Below are positions 11,157 through 20,939 of a stretch of DNA of 64,000 nt, one piece after another. Location of the stretch: the NCBI RefSeq assembly GCF_035582795.1, contig NC_134370.1:48657501-48721500 (forward strand), read 5' to 3'. A program made the position numbers and the translations under genes. The DNA is from Mycteria americana. Its lineage: Eukaryota > Chordata > Aves > Ciconiiformes > Ciconiidae. The notes beneath the pieces were generated by a model. It did not search any database. It saw only the letters and a program-made list of their open reading frames with translations, and was not told the DNA's origin. How positions within the stretch are numbered: position 1 is the first letter of the stretch; the number at the start of each line of letters is the position of its first letter.

Positions 11157-11179
11157 GGGGGGGGGGGGGGGGGGGGGGG
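11157..11179 (+). repeat. Poly-G homopolymer (23 G)
   Basis: Twenty-three consecutive G bases, preceded by GGGGAA. It is a possible G-quadruplex and also a likely place for sequencing length error. Confidence 0.9.
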
Positions 11180-13041
11180 CGATGAACAAGTCCTCTGGGT
11201 GGCTCGAGGTGGGTGAAGCCCGGCAGGAAAGAGATGTGGTGAAGGTCTCCTCTCCGAGAGGGTGCGGTGGGAGCTGCCAGGCTTGGAAAACTGAGGGGAG
11301 ATGGGGAGAAAATGTGACCCCCATCTTCTGGGAGCCCCCCGGGAACAAGCAGTGGCCCGGACACAGCTGTGAACTATTGGAGTGGGGTCTCGGCCAGGGA
11401 GGCAGGGGTAGGCAAGGGGCTGCCTTCCCCCCTGCCTGCTGCCTTCCTTGGGTCAGGGAAGAATCAGGACACATCCAGCACCACACAGCAGTTTATAGGG
11501 AGCGGTCCCAAAGGAGCCCCCATGACTGCACGGTGGCACACAGGGCTTGTCACCAAATTCAGACGATGCCATCTCACCCTGGTGATTCTCTGGTGTCTGA
11601 TACAGGGTTGCGTGCGGGGAGCAGCCTCTACAAGGGGCACAGCGGGAGGAGAGCAGACCCCATCTGTCTGCTGTCACCGGCCTCATCAAAGTCTTGTAAA
11701 ACAATAGCGAAGTCAATGGGCTGCGGGAGCCAGATTAGCTGTTTCTTCGCCCTGAGCTGCCATAAAGCTCATTCATCCGGCTAGGAAAGGGTTTGTCACT
11801 GCAGGGTGAGCAGAGCAGCACCCAACAAGCCCCAGCCCTGGAGGAAAGGGCTGCAGCTGGGGTACCTCTGCGGGGTGAGGGCTCCCCAAAGGTCCCACCA
11901 GCTTCCACCTCCAACAGGCAGCTTCTACACACTCGCAGGCTGGTACAGCCCAGCTTGGACCTCCCTTCGACCCACAGCCATCCCATGAAAATCCCCCTCC
12001 AAGCCAGAGGTATAAGGAAGAACCGGAGTCTCTCTGTTTTTTTAGAGCAATAAATAACTTCACTGAATTAAGCAAATCTCCTGAAATGATATATAATATG
12101 CTGCTTGCTTGATTGGCTGTTATTAATAATGCATTGCTCAATCTAAACCATTCATAAAACAACTCCCTGATAGCCCCAAGCAAAGTGCTTTGGGACTCAG
12201 GAGGGGGGAAAAAAGGCGAGAAGGAGCAGCATAAATCCTTCCTGTTTATGAAAATGGATTTCTTCCCCCAGCAATCATGCAAAACTAATTAGAGCCAAAG
12301 GGCCAGTTCCTCTGCATTTGATTACACCCTGTGCGATCACTCAGGTTGGCTGGCCAGGGTGGGTGGAAGTCCAAGGCAGAGGATTCACCCCAATGAGCCT
12401 GAGAAAGGTTACCTGGATTATATTTCTAATAAAACCATCAGCCTGCTAACATCCAAACAGGTTTGTATCCCATAGACCATCAAGAGCAAGGACAGGGTGG
12501 TCAGGACTCTTAAATATTTGGAGAAGTGGCAAGGCAAAGCTGAGGGAAGCCTTGTCTAGATGGAAGAAAAAGCCACATAGTCTCTGGGCAGCCAGGTCGT
12601 GCAGCCAGGATGTTCCCAGGGTGGTGGCTTGATGCACTCACCTGAACTTGGAGGACCTGGCTTGAGGCTAGAAGCTAGAAAAGCCAGGAGAGCCCAAACT
12701 GGGGGCTTGGCCTTCTCCTCCTTAAATAGGCAATGCCCCTGACCAGCATGGCAAGGAGGGCTCCTCCCTCAGGCACCAGTTGGAGATAAATGGTGTAAAT
12801 CAGCAAACCCTCATTAACCGCAGTGGTGATCCAGTGATTCCTCCAGCTGGGAGGCTGCCCTCATTTATACCAGTGGGAGACGTGTCCCTGGAGCTGCAAT
12901 GGTCAACACCAGCTGTGGACCTGGCCCCCAGCCCAGCTTCTACTTGTCACATGTTTAGGACCATGCTGAAACTTAGGGTGCCTGGGGCTGAGGCAGGTGT
13001 GGTGTGAGAAGAAGAGTTTGACAGCCCCAGAGCCTGCTCTT

Positions 13042-13107
13042 CCATCCATCCATCCACCCACCCACCCACCCATCTATCTATCCATCCATGCATCCACGCC
13101 TCCATCC
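13042..13107 (+). repeat. Tetranucleotide microsatellite (CCAT/CCAC/CTAT)
   Basis: An imperfect tract of CCAT units changes to CCAC, then CTAT, then back to CCAT. Confidence 0.9.
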
Positions 13108-14849
13108 TCCACTGTCCTCTCTTGGAACTCTCATCTGAGGGTATTGAAAAGCCACCACAGAGTACTGTTATTCCCTGCGCTCAACCCATAGGAAACTGAG
13201 GCACAAGTGGTGACATGAACCCCACACATCGTGGCCACTGGGGAGTTGTGAATGGGGAGGTGGATGGATGATGTAACCCACGCCATGCAGCTTCATGCTA
13301 CGATGACCTCCAGAGTGTTAGGGTCTGGCCCTCAGGAGCAGGAGGAGGGATGTGTTACCCATCTTGTCACACGTGCCTCATCCCCTGACCCATTTCTAGC
13401 ATGACACGCTGCCTCCAATGCTCCTGAAATGCTGCCACTGTATCTAGGACACTTGGGTTTCTTCCTCTTACATGATGAATGAAGGCATCTTGGGAAGAGC
13501 TCAGCGTAGTGCGGTGGATAGCAGCCAAGCCAGAAAGCAAGCATCTTATCCGTGTTGGCCACATCCTTGTGGCATTTTAACCTACTTTCATGCTCCTCAA
13601 AGCAACTTTGCAGTCTTGCAGCCTTGTGTCTCCCACCTGAGCTCTGCAGCCCAAGTCCCAGACATGGGTCAATACCATCAAGGGCTGGCCCATGGTCCCA
13701 CAGCCCCGGGGCAGCGTGGAGAGCTTGGGGCTTGCAATAACCCGACACATAGCAGAGAGGGGTGAGGAGCAGTGTGGGTACGTATCTGGCCTGTTTGGAG
13801 ATGCTGAGCCCCCAGGTGCTGCCCCGCTGACCACGGGACTCCCTGCTGTGGGGCTTGGGAAAGGCTGACAGCCCGTGGGCGTTCAGAGAATGAGCAGAAC
13901 GGGGGAAAAAAAATGCCTATAAACCACAACTCCAAATGTTTGATGCCGTAATTCCCTGAGCTGCAAATTGCTAGTGCTTGGGAGAGTGTCACGGTAAGGG
14001 TGAGGGCATGCTTGGGCGACCAGCCAGCAGTGGGGATGGGAAGGCAGTGAGTCATGGCTCAGCCCTGAAGATGCTGAGAGCACCATGGCAGTTCAAACTC
14101 TGCTCCAGCGGGAAGGGACACATGGAAGTGCTGCCCTGCAGACAGTGATGCCTCCCTCCTGCTTGACCCCTCTGCAGACCCTGGTAGCCCCCCAGAGCAA
14201 GGTGGCCTTGTCCATCTGCTTGGGACAGTCCCCTGGACCATGTCCAGGGCTTTTCTGAGGGATGTCAGTTGGGCTGGGCCAAAACCGTGCCAGGGACCAT
14301 GGTGACAGCCGCAGTGTGGGTGATCATGGTGCAACACTCAGACAGTGCTAGTTCGCTTGCATGGAAACAAGGCGGTTTTGGTGGCCGCACATCACGCAAG
14401 CACCTCGCCCACCCCGTGGGTGTCAGCCACCCACCAGCCCTCAGATCGCTGGGCTGAAGGGAAATTGAGGCACATATGAGGCCGACCACTTTGGCCAAGG
14501 CAGTCCCCGGGCACCAAGCATCAGGCTGGGGGGCTTTGGACACGGCTCCTGGGAGAGCGGAGGTGCCTGGAGCCGGCATCGAGGATCAGACCTGGCGTTT
14601 TGCTGTCAAGCAGCTTCCCCTCTCTGCCCCTCCAGCCGTCACCCCCGCCCTTCGCTCCCCACCTCCCGCTCCACGTCCTTGGGAGAACACGCCCATCCCC
14701 CTGGCCTCGGGGCGGAGATGTGGAGCCGGGCTCCCCCCGAGGGTGAGGTGACCAGACTTTTAGTCTGCCTACGAGCAAGCAGGGAGGCGGCGAGACCCCC
14801 CCCAAGACCCCCGGGGCTCCCCACCCCTGGAACCCCCCGGGGCGTGCCC

Positions 14850-16142
14850 AGCTCCCGCAGGGGGCGGGGGTAGCCGCAGGGCCGGGCCGCAGCTCTAGGC
14901 GGGGCCGCTGGCTGTCGCGACAAAGCCCGGTCAGGGACACCGGGAGGACCGGGCTGACCCATCCGAGCCCATGCGGAGCCCGCCCCGGCCTGCCCCGCAG
15001 AGCCCCCGAGCGCAGCCGCCGCTGGGGCGGAGATGGAGGGATGCGGGGCGGGGGGATGGAGGGAGACAGGAATCGATCCCGCTCACAAAGTCAATGATTT
15101 CTCGGGTTTCTCATGGCGGGGGCGAGAGGAGAGGGACAGGGCCGGGGCGGGGGAGAACAAATCCCCACGTCGAGGCGAAACTGCGGAGGGGAGACGGGGC
15201 TCCCCGTTACCGCGCCTTTCCACGGGGTTTCAGGAGGAAGATGAGGGAGAGCGGCCCCGTCCCGGAAACCCCTAGCAGCCCCCCGTGCCTCCCCCCCGCC
15301 TGCATCTCCTTCCTTCTCCGCTCAAATGCTTAAAAGCTCTTTGCATTCAATTAGCGCCCTGCAGAAGGGAACCACCCGCGACGGGACGGGCTGGGGCGGC
15401 GGCACACGCCGCACATCGCCCCGCAGAAATACCGCATCGCCCGGGCAGGGGGGTCGGCAGCACCGGGGGGAACGACCGGGAGGGCTGGGCTGGGTCCCGA
15501 GCACCGGTTCCCCGTCCACAAGCGCTTCCCAAAGGGCTGCGGCCCCGCGATGTCCCGGGAGGACGAGGGTAGCCGTGTCCCGTATCCGCCCCGACGGCAT
15601 CCCGGTCCCTCCGGGGGGAGACCGGGGGAGGCGACCCGAGGGAAAGCGGGGAGCAGGGGGGGCTGGATTATGGCTGCTGCCAAGTGCGTGTGAGTTGTAC
15701 TCATAGCTCTGCGGGGAGGGCATTTATTATGGGTATTTTGGAGGGGGGGTGTGTGCCGCGCCCGCCCCGGGAAGCAGCCGGCTTCGTCCCCGCCGGAGGC
15801 TGGAGAGCGACGGCGGTGGGTGGGTGCTGGGATGGGAAAGGGGTGGCGAGGAGGGAGGGGGCAGCCGTGCGGAGGGGGAGGCTGGCAGAAATGCTAATTC
15901 CTCCCTTCGCTCTCGCCTCGGCAGCCCAGTGCCCGTACGGCCCCGCTCCGGCTCGCAGCTCAGCCCGGAGAGGTGCGGGGGTACGGGTGGGGTCCCCCCC
16001 CTCCTCGCCGCGCCTCTCACCGTCGTGTCCGGGCTGGCGGAGGCTCCTCCGTGCCACAGGGACGGGGGTCGGGAGGAGGATGCGGAGGACCGGTAACGGC
16101 GAGGAGAAGGACTGCGTGTTGCTTAACGCCACTTAGGAGCGG
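14850..16142 (+). promoter_or_regulatory. ISLR2: ISLR2 CpG island and probable 5' noncoding exon
   Basis: The region is CG-dense and has no coding similarity. A strong donor (GAGCGG then GTAAGGTG) places the end of a noncoding first exon at about 16142. It would splice to the acceptor TCCCTTGGCAG ending at 16666, six bases before the ISLR2 start codon. Confidence 0.55.
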
Positions 16143-16179
16143 GTAAGGTGCGGGGTCACCCCCGGTGCGGCGAGGCGGA

Positions 16180-16560
16180 GGGGGGGGACGGGACGACAGG
16201 GGCGAAGGGGGGCTCAGGAGAGAGAGGAAAATAGGGAAGGAGAGAACTAGGGAGACACAGAAGGGAGGGAGGAAAGTGGGGAGAGGAAGAGAGAACAGGC
16301 TGGAAGAAGAAAGAAAGAAAAAAGAAAAGCAAAAGAAATCATAGAAAAAGGAGAAATTAAAGCAGAGAAGAAAGAAAACGAGAAAATTTTTTTGGGGAGG
16401 GGGGCAGAAGGAAAAACACAATCAAGACAAGAAAAAGAGAGTGAGAAGGGTGGGAAGAGCCGGAGGAGAAAGGGAGGAAAACGGGGGCGAGGAGGGGAAG
16501 GGGGAAGAGGGGATGAGAAGGGGCGAGGGGACGGCTGCCGGGGGGAGCCGGGCACAGACA
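16180..16560 (+). repeat. Polypurine tract in the ISLR2 5' intron
   Basis: About 350 bases are almost pure A/G on the plus strand (GGGAGGAAAG, AAGAAAGAAAAAAG, GGAGGGGAAG and similar), with few interruptions. It sits inside the putative 524-base intron just before the ISLR2 coding exon. Confidence 0.85.
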
Positions 16561-16672
16561 ATGGGGCGCGGCCCCGCCGCCGCCTCTCGCCGGGCGGGGA
16601 CCGGAGCCAGGAGCGGGGCGGGGAGAGGGGGCGGGAGCCCTGAGAGCCCCCTGTGTCCCTTGGCAGGGGGAG

Positions 16673-18772
16673 ATGGCCCCGCTGCCGTACCTGTGGCTGG
16701 TGGCCCTGCTTGGCCTGGCCCGGGCGTGCCCCGAGCCCTGCGCCTGCGTGGACAAGTATGCCCACCAGTTTGCTGACTGCGCCTACAAGGATCTTCAAGT
16801 GGTGCCCACGGGGTTGCCCTCCAATGTGACCACCCTCAGCCTCTCGGCCAACAAGATCACCTCGCTGCAGCGGCGTTCCTTCTTGGAGGTGACCCAGGTC
16901 ACCTCCCTCTGGTTGGCACACAACGAGATCCGCTCCATCGAGGCCGGTACCTTCGCCATCCTGGTGCAGCTGAAAAACCTTGACATCAGCCACAACCAGA
17001 TTGTGGACTTCCCCTGGCAGGACCTCTACAACCTCAGCGCTCTCCAGCTGCTCAAGATGAACAATAACCACATGGCTCTGGTGCCTCAGGGGGCTTTCCA
17101 CACCCTAAAGGACCTCCGGTCCCTACGCATCAACAACAACAAGTTCACCACCCTTGCAGAGGGTATCTTTGACTCGCTTAGTTCCCTCTCCCACCTGCAG
17201 ATCTACAACAACCCTTTCGAGTGCTCCTGCAAGCTCCAGTGGTTGAAGAAGTGGATGGACAGCACGCTTATCTCCATCCCTGAGAAAGACTCCATCACTT
17301 GTGCCCTCCCGGAGCAGCTCCGAGGAGTGCCTGTGGGGAAGATCCCAGATGTGCAGTGCACCTCGCCTACCGTGCAGCTCACCTATTACCCCAACCTGGA
17401 CACCACGGAGCTCTTCGACGGCTTCACCCTGACGCTGCACTGTGCCGTGACGGGCACCCCACCACCCGAAGTGAGCTGGAAGATCCGCACCTCCAGCCAA
17501 ACCCTTGAGCTCAACAGGAACCCGAAGGAGAGTGCTGGGAAGGACCTCCCCAAACAGGACCCTGAGCGCTTCTTGGTCTTCAAGAATGGCACATTGGTGA
17601 TTCCCCACCTGAGCAAGCGGGAAGAAGGCACCTACACCTGCCTGGCCACCAATGAAATGGGGAGCAACCAGACTTCAGTCAATGTGGCTGTGGCGGGCAC
17701 CCAGAAATACCCGCTGCAGCCTGGGAGGGACCCGCTGGGGGGTAAAGCACAACCAGGTGACAAGAAGCCTGGGGCCAAGGGAGCAAAGAACAGTGTGCTC
17801 ATGCCAGATGAGAGGAACAAACCCCTCGGTCCCACCCGGCAGAGCCAACCATCCTTGGCAGCTGGCACAAAGCCCACGGGAGATGGGCAAGTCCCTTTCC
17901 AGCTTCCACCCTTTGAGAAGAAGTGTGGCTCCACGCAAACCAGCAAGTACATTTCCAACCACGCCTTCAACCAGAGCGGCGACTTCAAGCAGCACACGTT
18001 CGACCTGGGGGTGATCGCCTTAGATGTGTCGGAGCGCGATGCCCGGGTGCAGCTCACACCCACCTACATGCAGCCCGAGAAGGTCCACCTCAGGATGCTC
18101 TACCTGTGCCAGGAGAGCAGCCAGGGCCATGCCTTGGTCCAGTGGTCCAAGATTGAGGAAGGGGTGAACTCGTACTGGTTCCAGGGCTTGAACCCCGGCA
18201 CCAACTACTCCGTGTGTCTCACCTACCTGGGGGAGGACTGCCAGGTCCAAGTGGTCTTCACCACCAAAAAAGAGATCCCCTCACTCATCATCATCGTGGT
18301 CGTGAGCATCTTCTTGCTGGTGCTGGCCACCTTACCCCTGATGGGGGCCACGTGGTGCCACCTTCTCTCCAAGTACCAAGGGAAGACCTACAAGCTCATC
18401 ATGAAGGCCCAGAACCCAGACCAGATGGAGAAGCACATGGCCGCCGACTTCGACCCCCGCGCCTCCTACCTGGAGTCCGAGAAGAACTACAACCCCAGCG
18501 AGGTGGGGGAAGCAGATGTGGAGGAAGAAGACGAGGAGGAAGAGGAGGACGATGAAGGAGGCAGGCGGAGGAGGAGGAGAGAAGCTGAAGGGGCTCTGGA
18601 GCTGGAGCAAGAGGAGAGTGTGGCAGCCAGCTCCATGGCGGAGTTGCAATCCAAAGCCAACGGCGAGGAGTTCGAGGTCCACTCTGAGTACAGCGACAAG
18701 CTGCCGCTGGGCGCCGAGGCGGTCACCATTTCCCAAGAGATCAACGGCAACTACCGGCAGCGCCCCCGCTGA
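16673..18772 (+). CDS. ISLR2: ISLR2 (Linx), LRR-Ig transmembrane protein
   Basis: One uninterrupted coding exon gives 699 aa (human 745). The signal peptide is residues 1-18 (MAPLPYLWLVALLGLARA), followed by an LRR N-terminal cap with CPEPCAC, about five leucine-rich repeats (50-175), an LRR C-terminal cap (NPFECSCKLQWLKKW onward), one Ig domain (about 232-343, cysteines in LTLHCAV and GTYTCLA), a basic/proline linker, a fibronectin-III-like segment (about 440-530), a transmembrane helix near 538-562 (SLIIIVVVSIFLLVLATLPL) and a cytoplasmic tail with an acidic run near 612-626. In mouse this protein modulates neurotrophin receptors and axon growth. The start follows a splice acceptor by six bases. 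Its closest relative here is ISLR, 6.6 kb downstream on the same strand. Confidence 0.95.
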   Translation: MAPLPYLWLVALLGLARACPEPCACVDKYAHQFADCAYKDLQVVPTGLPSNVTTLSLSANKITSLQRRSFLEVTQVTSLWLAHNEIRSIEAGTFAILVQLKNLDISHNQIVDFPWQDLYNLSALQLLKMNNNHMALVPQGAFHTLKDLRSLRINNNKFTTLAEGIFDSLSSLSHLQIYNNPFECSCKLQWLKKWMDSTLISIPEKDSITCALPEQLRGVPVGKIPDVQCTSPTVQLTYYPNLDTTELFDGFTLTLHCAVTGTPPPEVSWKIRTSSQTLELNRNPKESAGKDLPKQDPERFLVFKNGTLVIPHLSKREEGTYTCLATNEMGSNQTSVNVAVAGTQKYPLQPGRDPLGGKAQPGDKKPGAKGAKNSVLMPDERNKPLGPTRQSQPSLAAGTKPTGDGQVPFQLPPFEKKCGSTQTSKYISNHAFNQSGDFKQHTFDLGVIALDVSERDARVQLTPTYMQPEKVHLRMLYLCQESSQGHALVQWSKIEEGVNSYWFQGLNPGTNYSVCLTYLGEDCQVQVVFTTKKEIPSLIIIVVVSIFLLVLATLPLMGATWCHLLSKYQGKTYKLIMKAQNPDQMEKHMAADFDPRASYLESEKNYNPSEVGEADVEEEDEEEEEDDEGGRRRRRREAEGALELEQEESVAASSMAELQSKANGEEFEVHSEYSDKLPLGAEAVTISQEINGNYRQRPR

Positions 18773-19199
18773 GCCTCCTCGCCCCCCCTCCACTCCCCCC
18801 CCCGGTCCCCACCTCCCCCCCAGCCCCCCGCCTCCTCCCGGGGCACCGCCGCTGCTTTTCCTCCGAGGAAAGACCGAAGCATCCTCAGCGACGACCGCCT
18901 GACCGTCCTCCTCCTCCTCTTCCTCCTCCCTCAGCCGGCAGATCACCGGGGAAGGGACTTCGCCCCGGGGATGCTCGATGCGGGTGGGACGTTTCTCTCA
19001 CAATTTCGTTTCCGTTTTGGGTACCGGCGGTCCTCGCTCTCTCCTCGGCGGCAACACCGCAACGATTCCCGGTCCCCCGCCCGCCTCTGCCCTCCGCTCG
19101 CCCCATATTTTCTTTCCTCTTAAAGAAAAGAAACGAAAAAAAGAGAAAAAACTGGTAAAAGAAAAAAGCCCGATATCCCAAAACATTTTTTTTCTGGAA

Positions 19200-19760
19200 A
19201 CGGTTCAGTCCCCAGCGGGTCCCTGCCGCTCCTCGGTCCGGTCCCGCCGCTCCCTCGGTCCCCGGTGAGTCCCCTCCGCTCCGCGGTCCGGTCCTGCCGC
19301 TCCCCGGTCCGGCCCCGCCGCTCCCCGGTCCGGCCCCGCCGAGCCCCGGTGCGAACCCCGCCGCAGCCCGGTGCGGTCCCCACCGCTCCTCGGCGTTATC
19401 CTCCCCGCTCCCCGCTCCGCGCCGCTTCCCGGTGGGTCCCCGCCGCGCCTCGGTCCAGTTCCCGCCGCTCCCCGGTGGGTGCCCATCGCGCTCCGGTGCA
19501 TCTCTGTTTTCCCCGGTGAGTACCGGTGGGTGCCCATCGCGCTCTGGTGCATCTCTATTTTCGCCGGTGAGTGCCGGGGCTCCCCGGTCCCTGCCGCACC
19601 CCGGCGGTGCTCTCCGTTCCCTGGTGAGTGCCAGGGCTCCCCAGTGGGTGCCACGGCTCCCCGGTGCGATCCCCTCCCCGCTGCCCGGTGGGTGCCGGGG
19701 CTCCGCGGTGCGCTCCCCGCAGCTCCCCGGTGCGCTCTCCGGTGCGCTCCCCGCCGGTCC
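19200..19760 (+). repeat. GC minisatellite in the ISLR2 3' UTR
   Basis: Degenerate units built on CCGGT(G/C)... with CCGCTCCCCGGT recur throughout. A 21-base unit (CCGCTCCCCGGTCCGGCCCCG) repeats back to back near 19297-19340. A 51-base unit is duplicated at 19472-19522 and 19523-19573 with four differences. Confidence 0.85.
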
Positions 19761-20110
19761 CACGGCGCCGTTCAGCACCCGGCGGGGCTGGACAGCTCCG
19801 CGCCCCCCGCCCGCCCCCCGGGATGGCGGTGGCGGCCCGATCCCCCCCCCCGCCTCGGGTCCCATCCCGACCCCCCCGGCCCGGCGGGGCCCCTCGATGT
19901 GTGTTGGGTAGAGTAGCCTTGTAGCCAAGTGTCTGTGCCGTAGACGCGCCCGTGCTGCTGGCGGGCGGGCGGGCGGGCGGGGGGGGACCCGGCCCCGGGA
20001 GGCGAGGGGTCGCCGCCGCCGCCGCCCCCCCCGCACTCCGGTCTCCGGGAGCCCCGGGGCCGGCGAAAGCCGCGGGCGCCTTCCTGCGAGCTTCTGTCTG
20101 TGAAAGAGTC

Positions 20111-20116
20111 AATAAA
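20111..20116 (+). terminator. ISLR2: ISLR2 polyadenylation signal
   Basis: AATAAA in GAGTCAATAAAAGGGATTG is the first canonical signal after the ISLR2 stop. A GT-rich stretch (GGGTCCGTGCTTGATGGGGG) follows within 40 bases. Confidence 0.7.
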
Positions 20117-20299
20117 AGGGATTGAAAGTGGAGCCGGGTCCGTGCTTGATGGGGGCGAGGGGGAGGTTGCGCCCGGTGCCCCCCCCCGCTGCCCCCGGGC
20201 TCTGCCCGGTACAGCCCGGTACAGCCCGGCACGGCCGAGGGGACCACGAGGAGGTGGGAGACGGCGCGGAGACACATCGCTGCAGCTAAAGGCGAATCT

Positions 20300-20935
20300 C
20301 ACACACACACGCTATAAATATATACTTCTTTTTCTTCTACTCATACACCATGCACGCATACAGTATATATGTTATATTTCTGCATTTATGTATATGCATA
20401 TTATACATAATTCACACACATACTATATATATAGGTACACACACACTATATATACACATCTATGCTGTATACACTCATTTTATATATATACATACACACT
20501 ATGTATATGCACAAATAATTGTTATATGCACACACTATGCACACACATTTTGTATGTACTCAGTCTATACACACAATATAAATATACATAAATACAGCAT
20601 ATGTATGAAAATATAATAAACCAAATATTATATACTCTGTAGACACACTCTCTATAAACTCACTGTATAGAAAAATAACAATATTTTCCCCCAGGACATA
20701 CACACACACTCTCTACACACATACCAATACTCATACACTATATACATACATATGCACTAAGAATACATACAATATATACACACAATTTATATAAGCTCTG
20801 TGTGTCTATGCACATGCAAATTTTATGCTCAATATATGCACAAATACCTACACTACACATGGTCTTTCTCCGTGCACGTATACACCCAATGCTTATCTCC
20901 TATACACACCCTGTACGTATGTACATACATGACTA
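20300..20935 (+). repeat. AT/AC-rich degenerate microsatellite block
   Basis: About 630 bases are dominated by TATA, CACA, ATAC and GTATAT words (TATATACACACA, ACACACACTATATATA). The edges with GC-rich flanks are sharp. Short open frames inside are Tyr/His/Ile-rich translations of the repeat. Confidence 0.88.
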
Positions 20936-20939
20936 TATT

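Larger units (their letters stand above)
10760..14850. other. PML-ISLR2 intergenic region
   Basis: No gene was recognised. The region holds a 23-base G run (11157-11179), CA-rich sequence around 11030-11070, an AT-rich island at about 12040-12300 and a CCAT/CCAC tetranucleotide tract at 13042-13107. Open frames here have no family resemblance. Human GOLGA6A, a primate-lineage gene, sits in this interval in human and has no counterpart here. Confidence 0.6.
18773..20135 (+). other. ISLR2: ISLR2 3' UTR
   Basis: This 1.35 kb GC-rich segment lies between the ISLR2 stop and an AATAAA at 20111. It contains a GC minisatellite at about 19200-19760. Minus-strand open frames here (for example 18885-20036) are translations of that repeat and not a gene. 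Confidence 0.6.

Noticed and set aside
18885-20036. 383-codon minus-strand open frame with repeating peptide units
   Set aside because: It is the translation of the GC minisatellite in the ISLR2 3' UTR; the peptide repeats mirror the DNA repeat and no start or splice context supports a gene.
20340-20620. Open frames rich in Tyr, His and Ile in the AT/AC block
   Set aside because: They are translations of microsatellite sequence.
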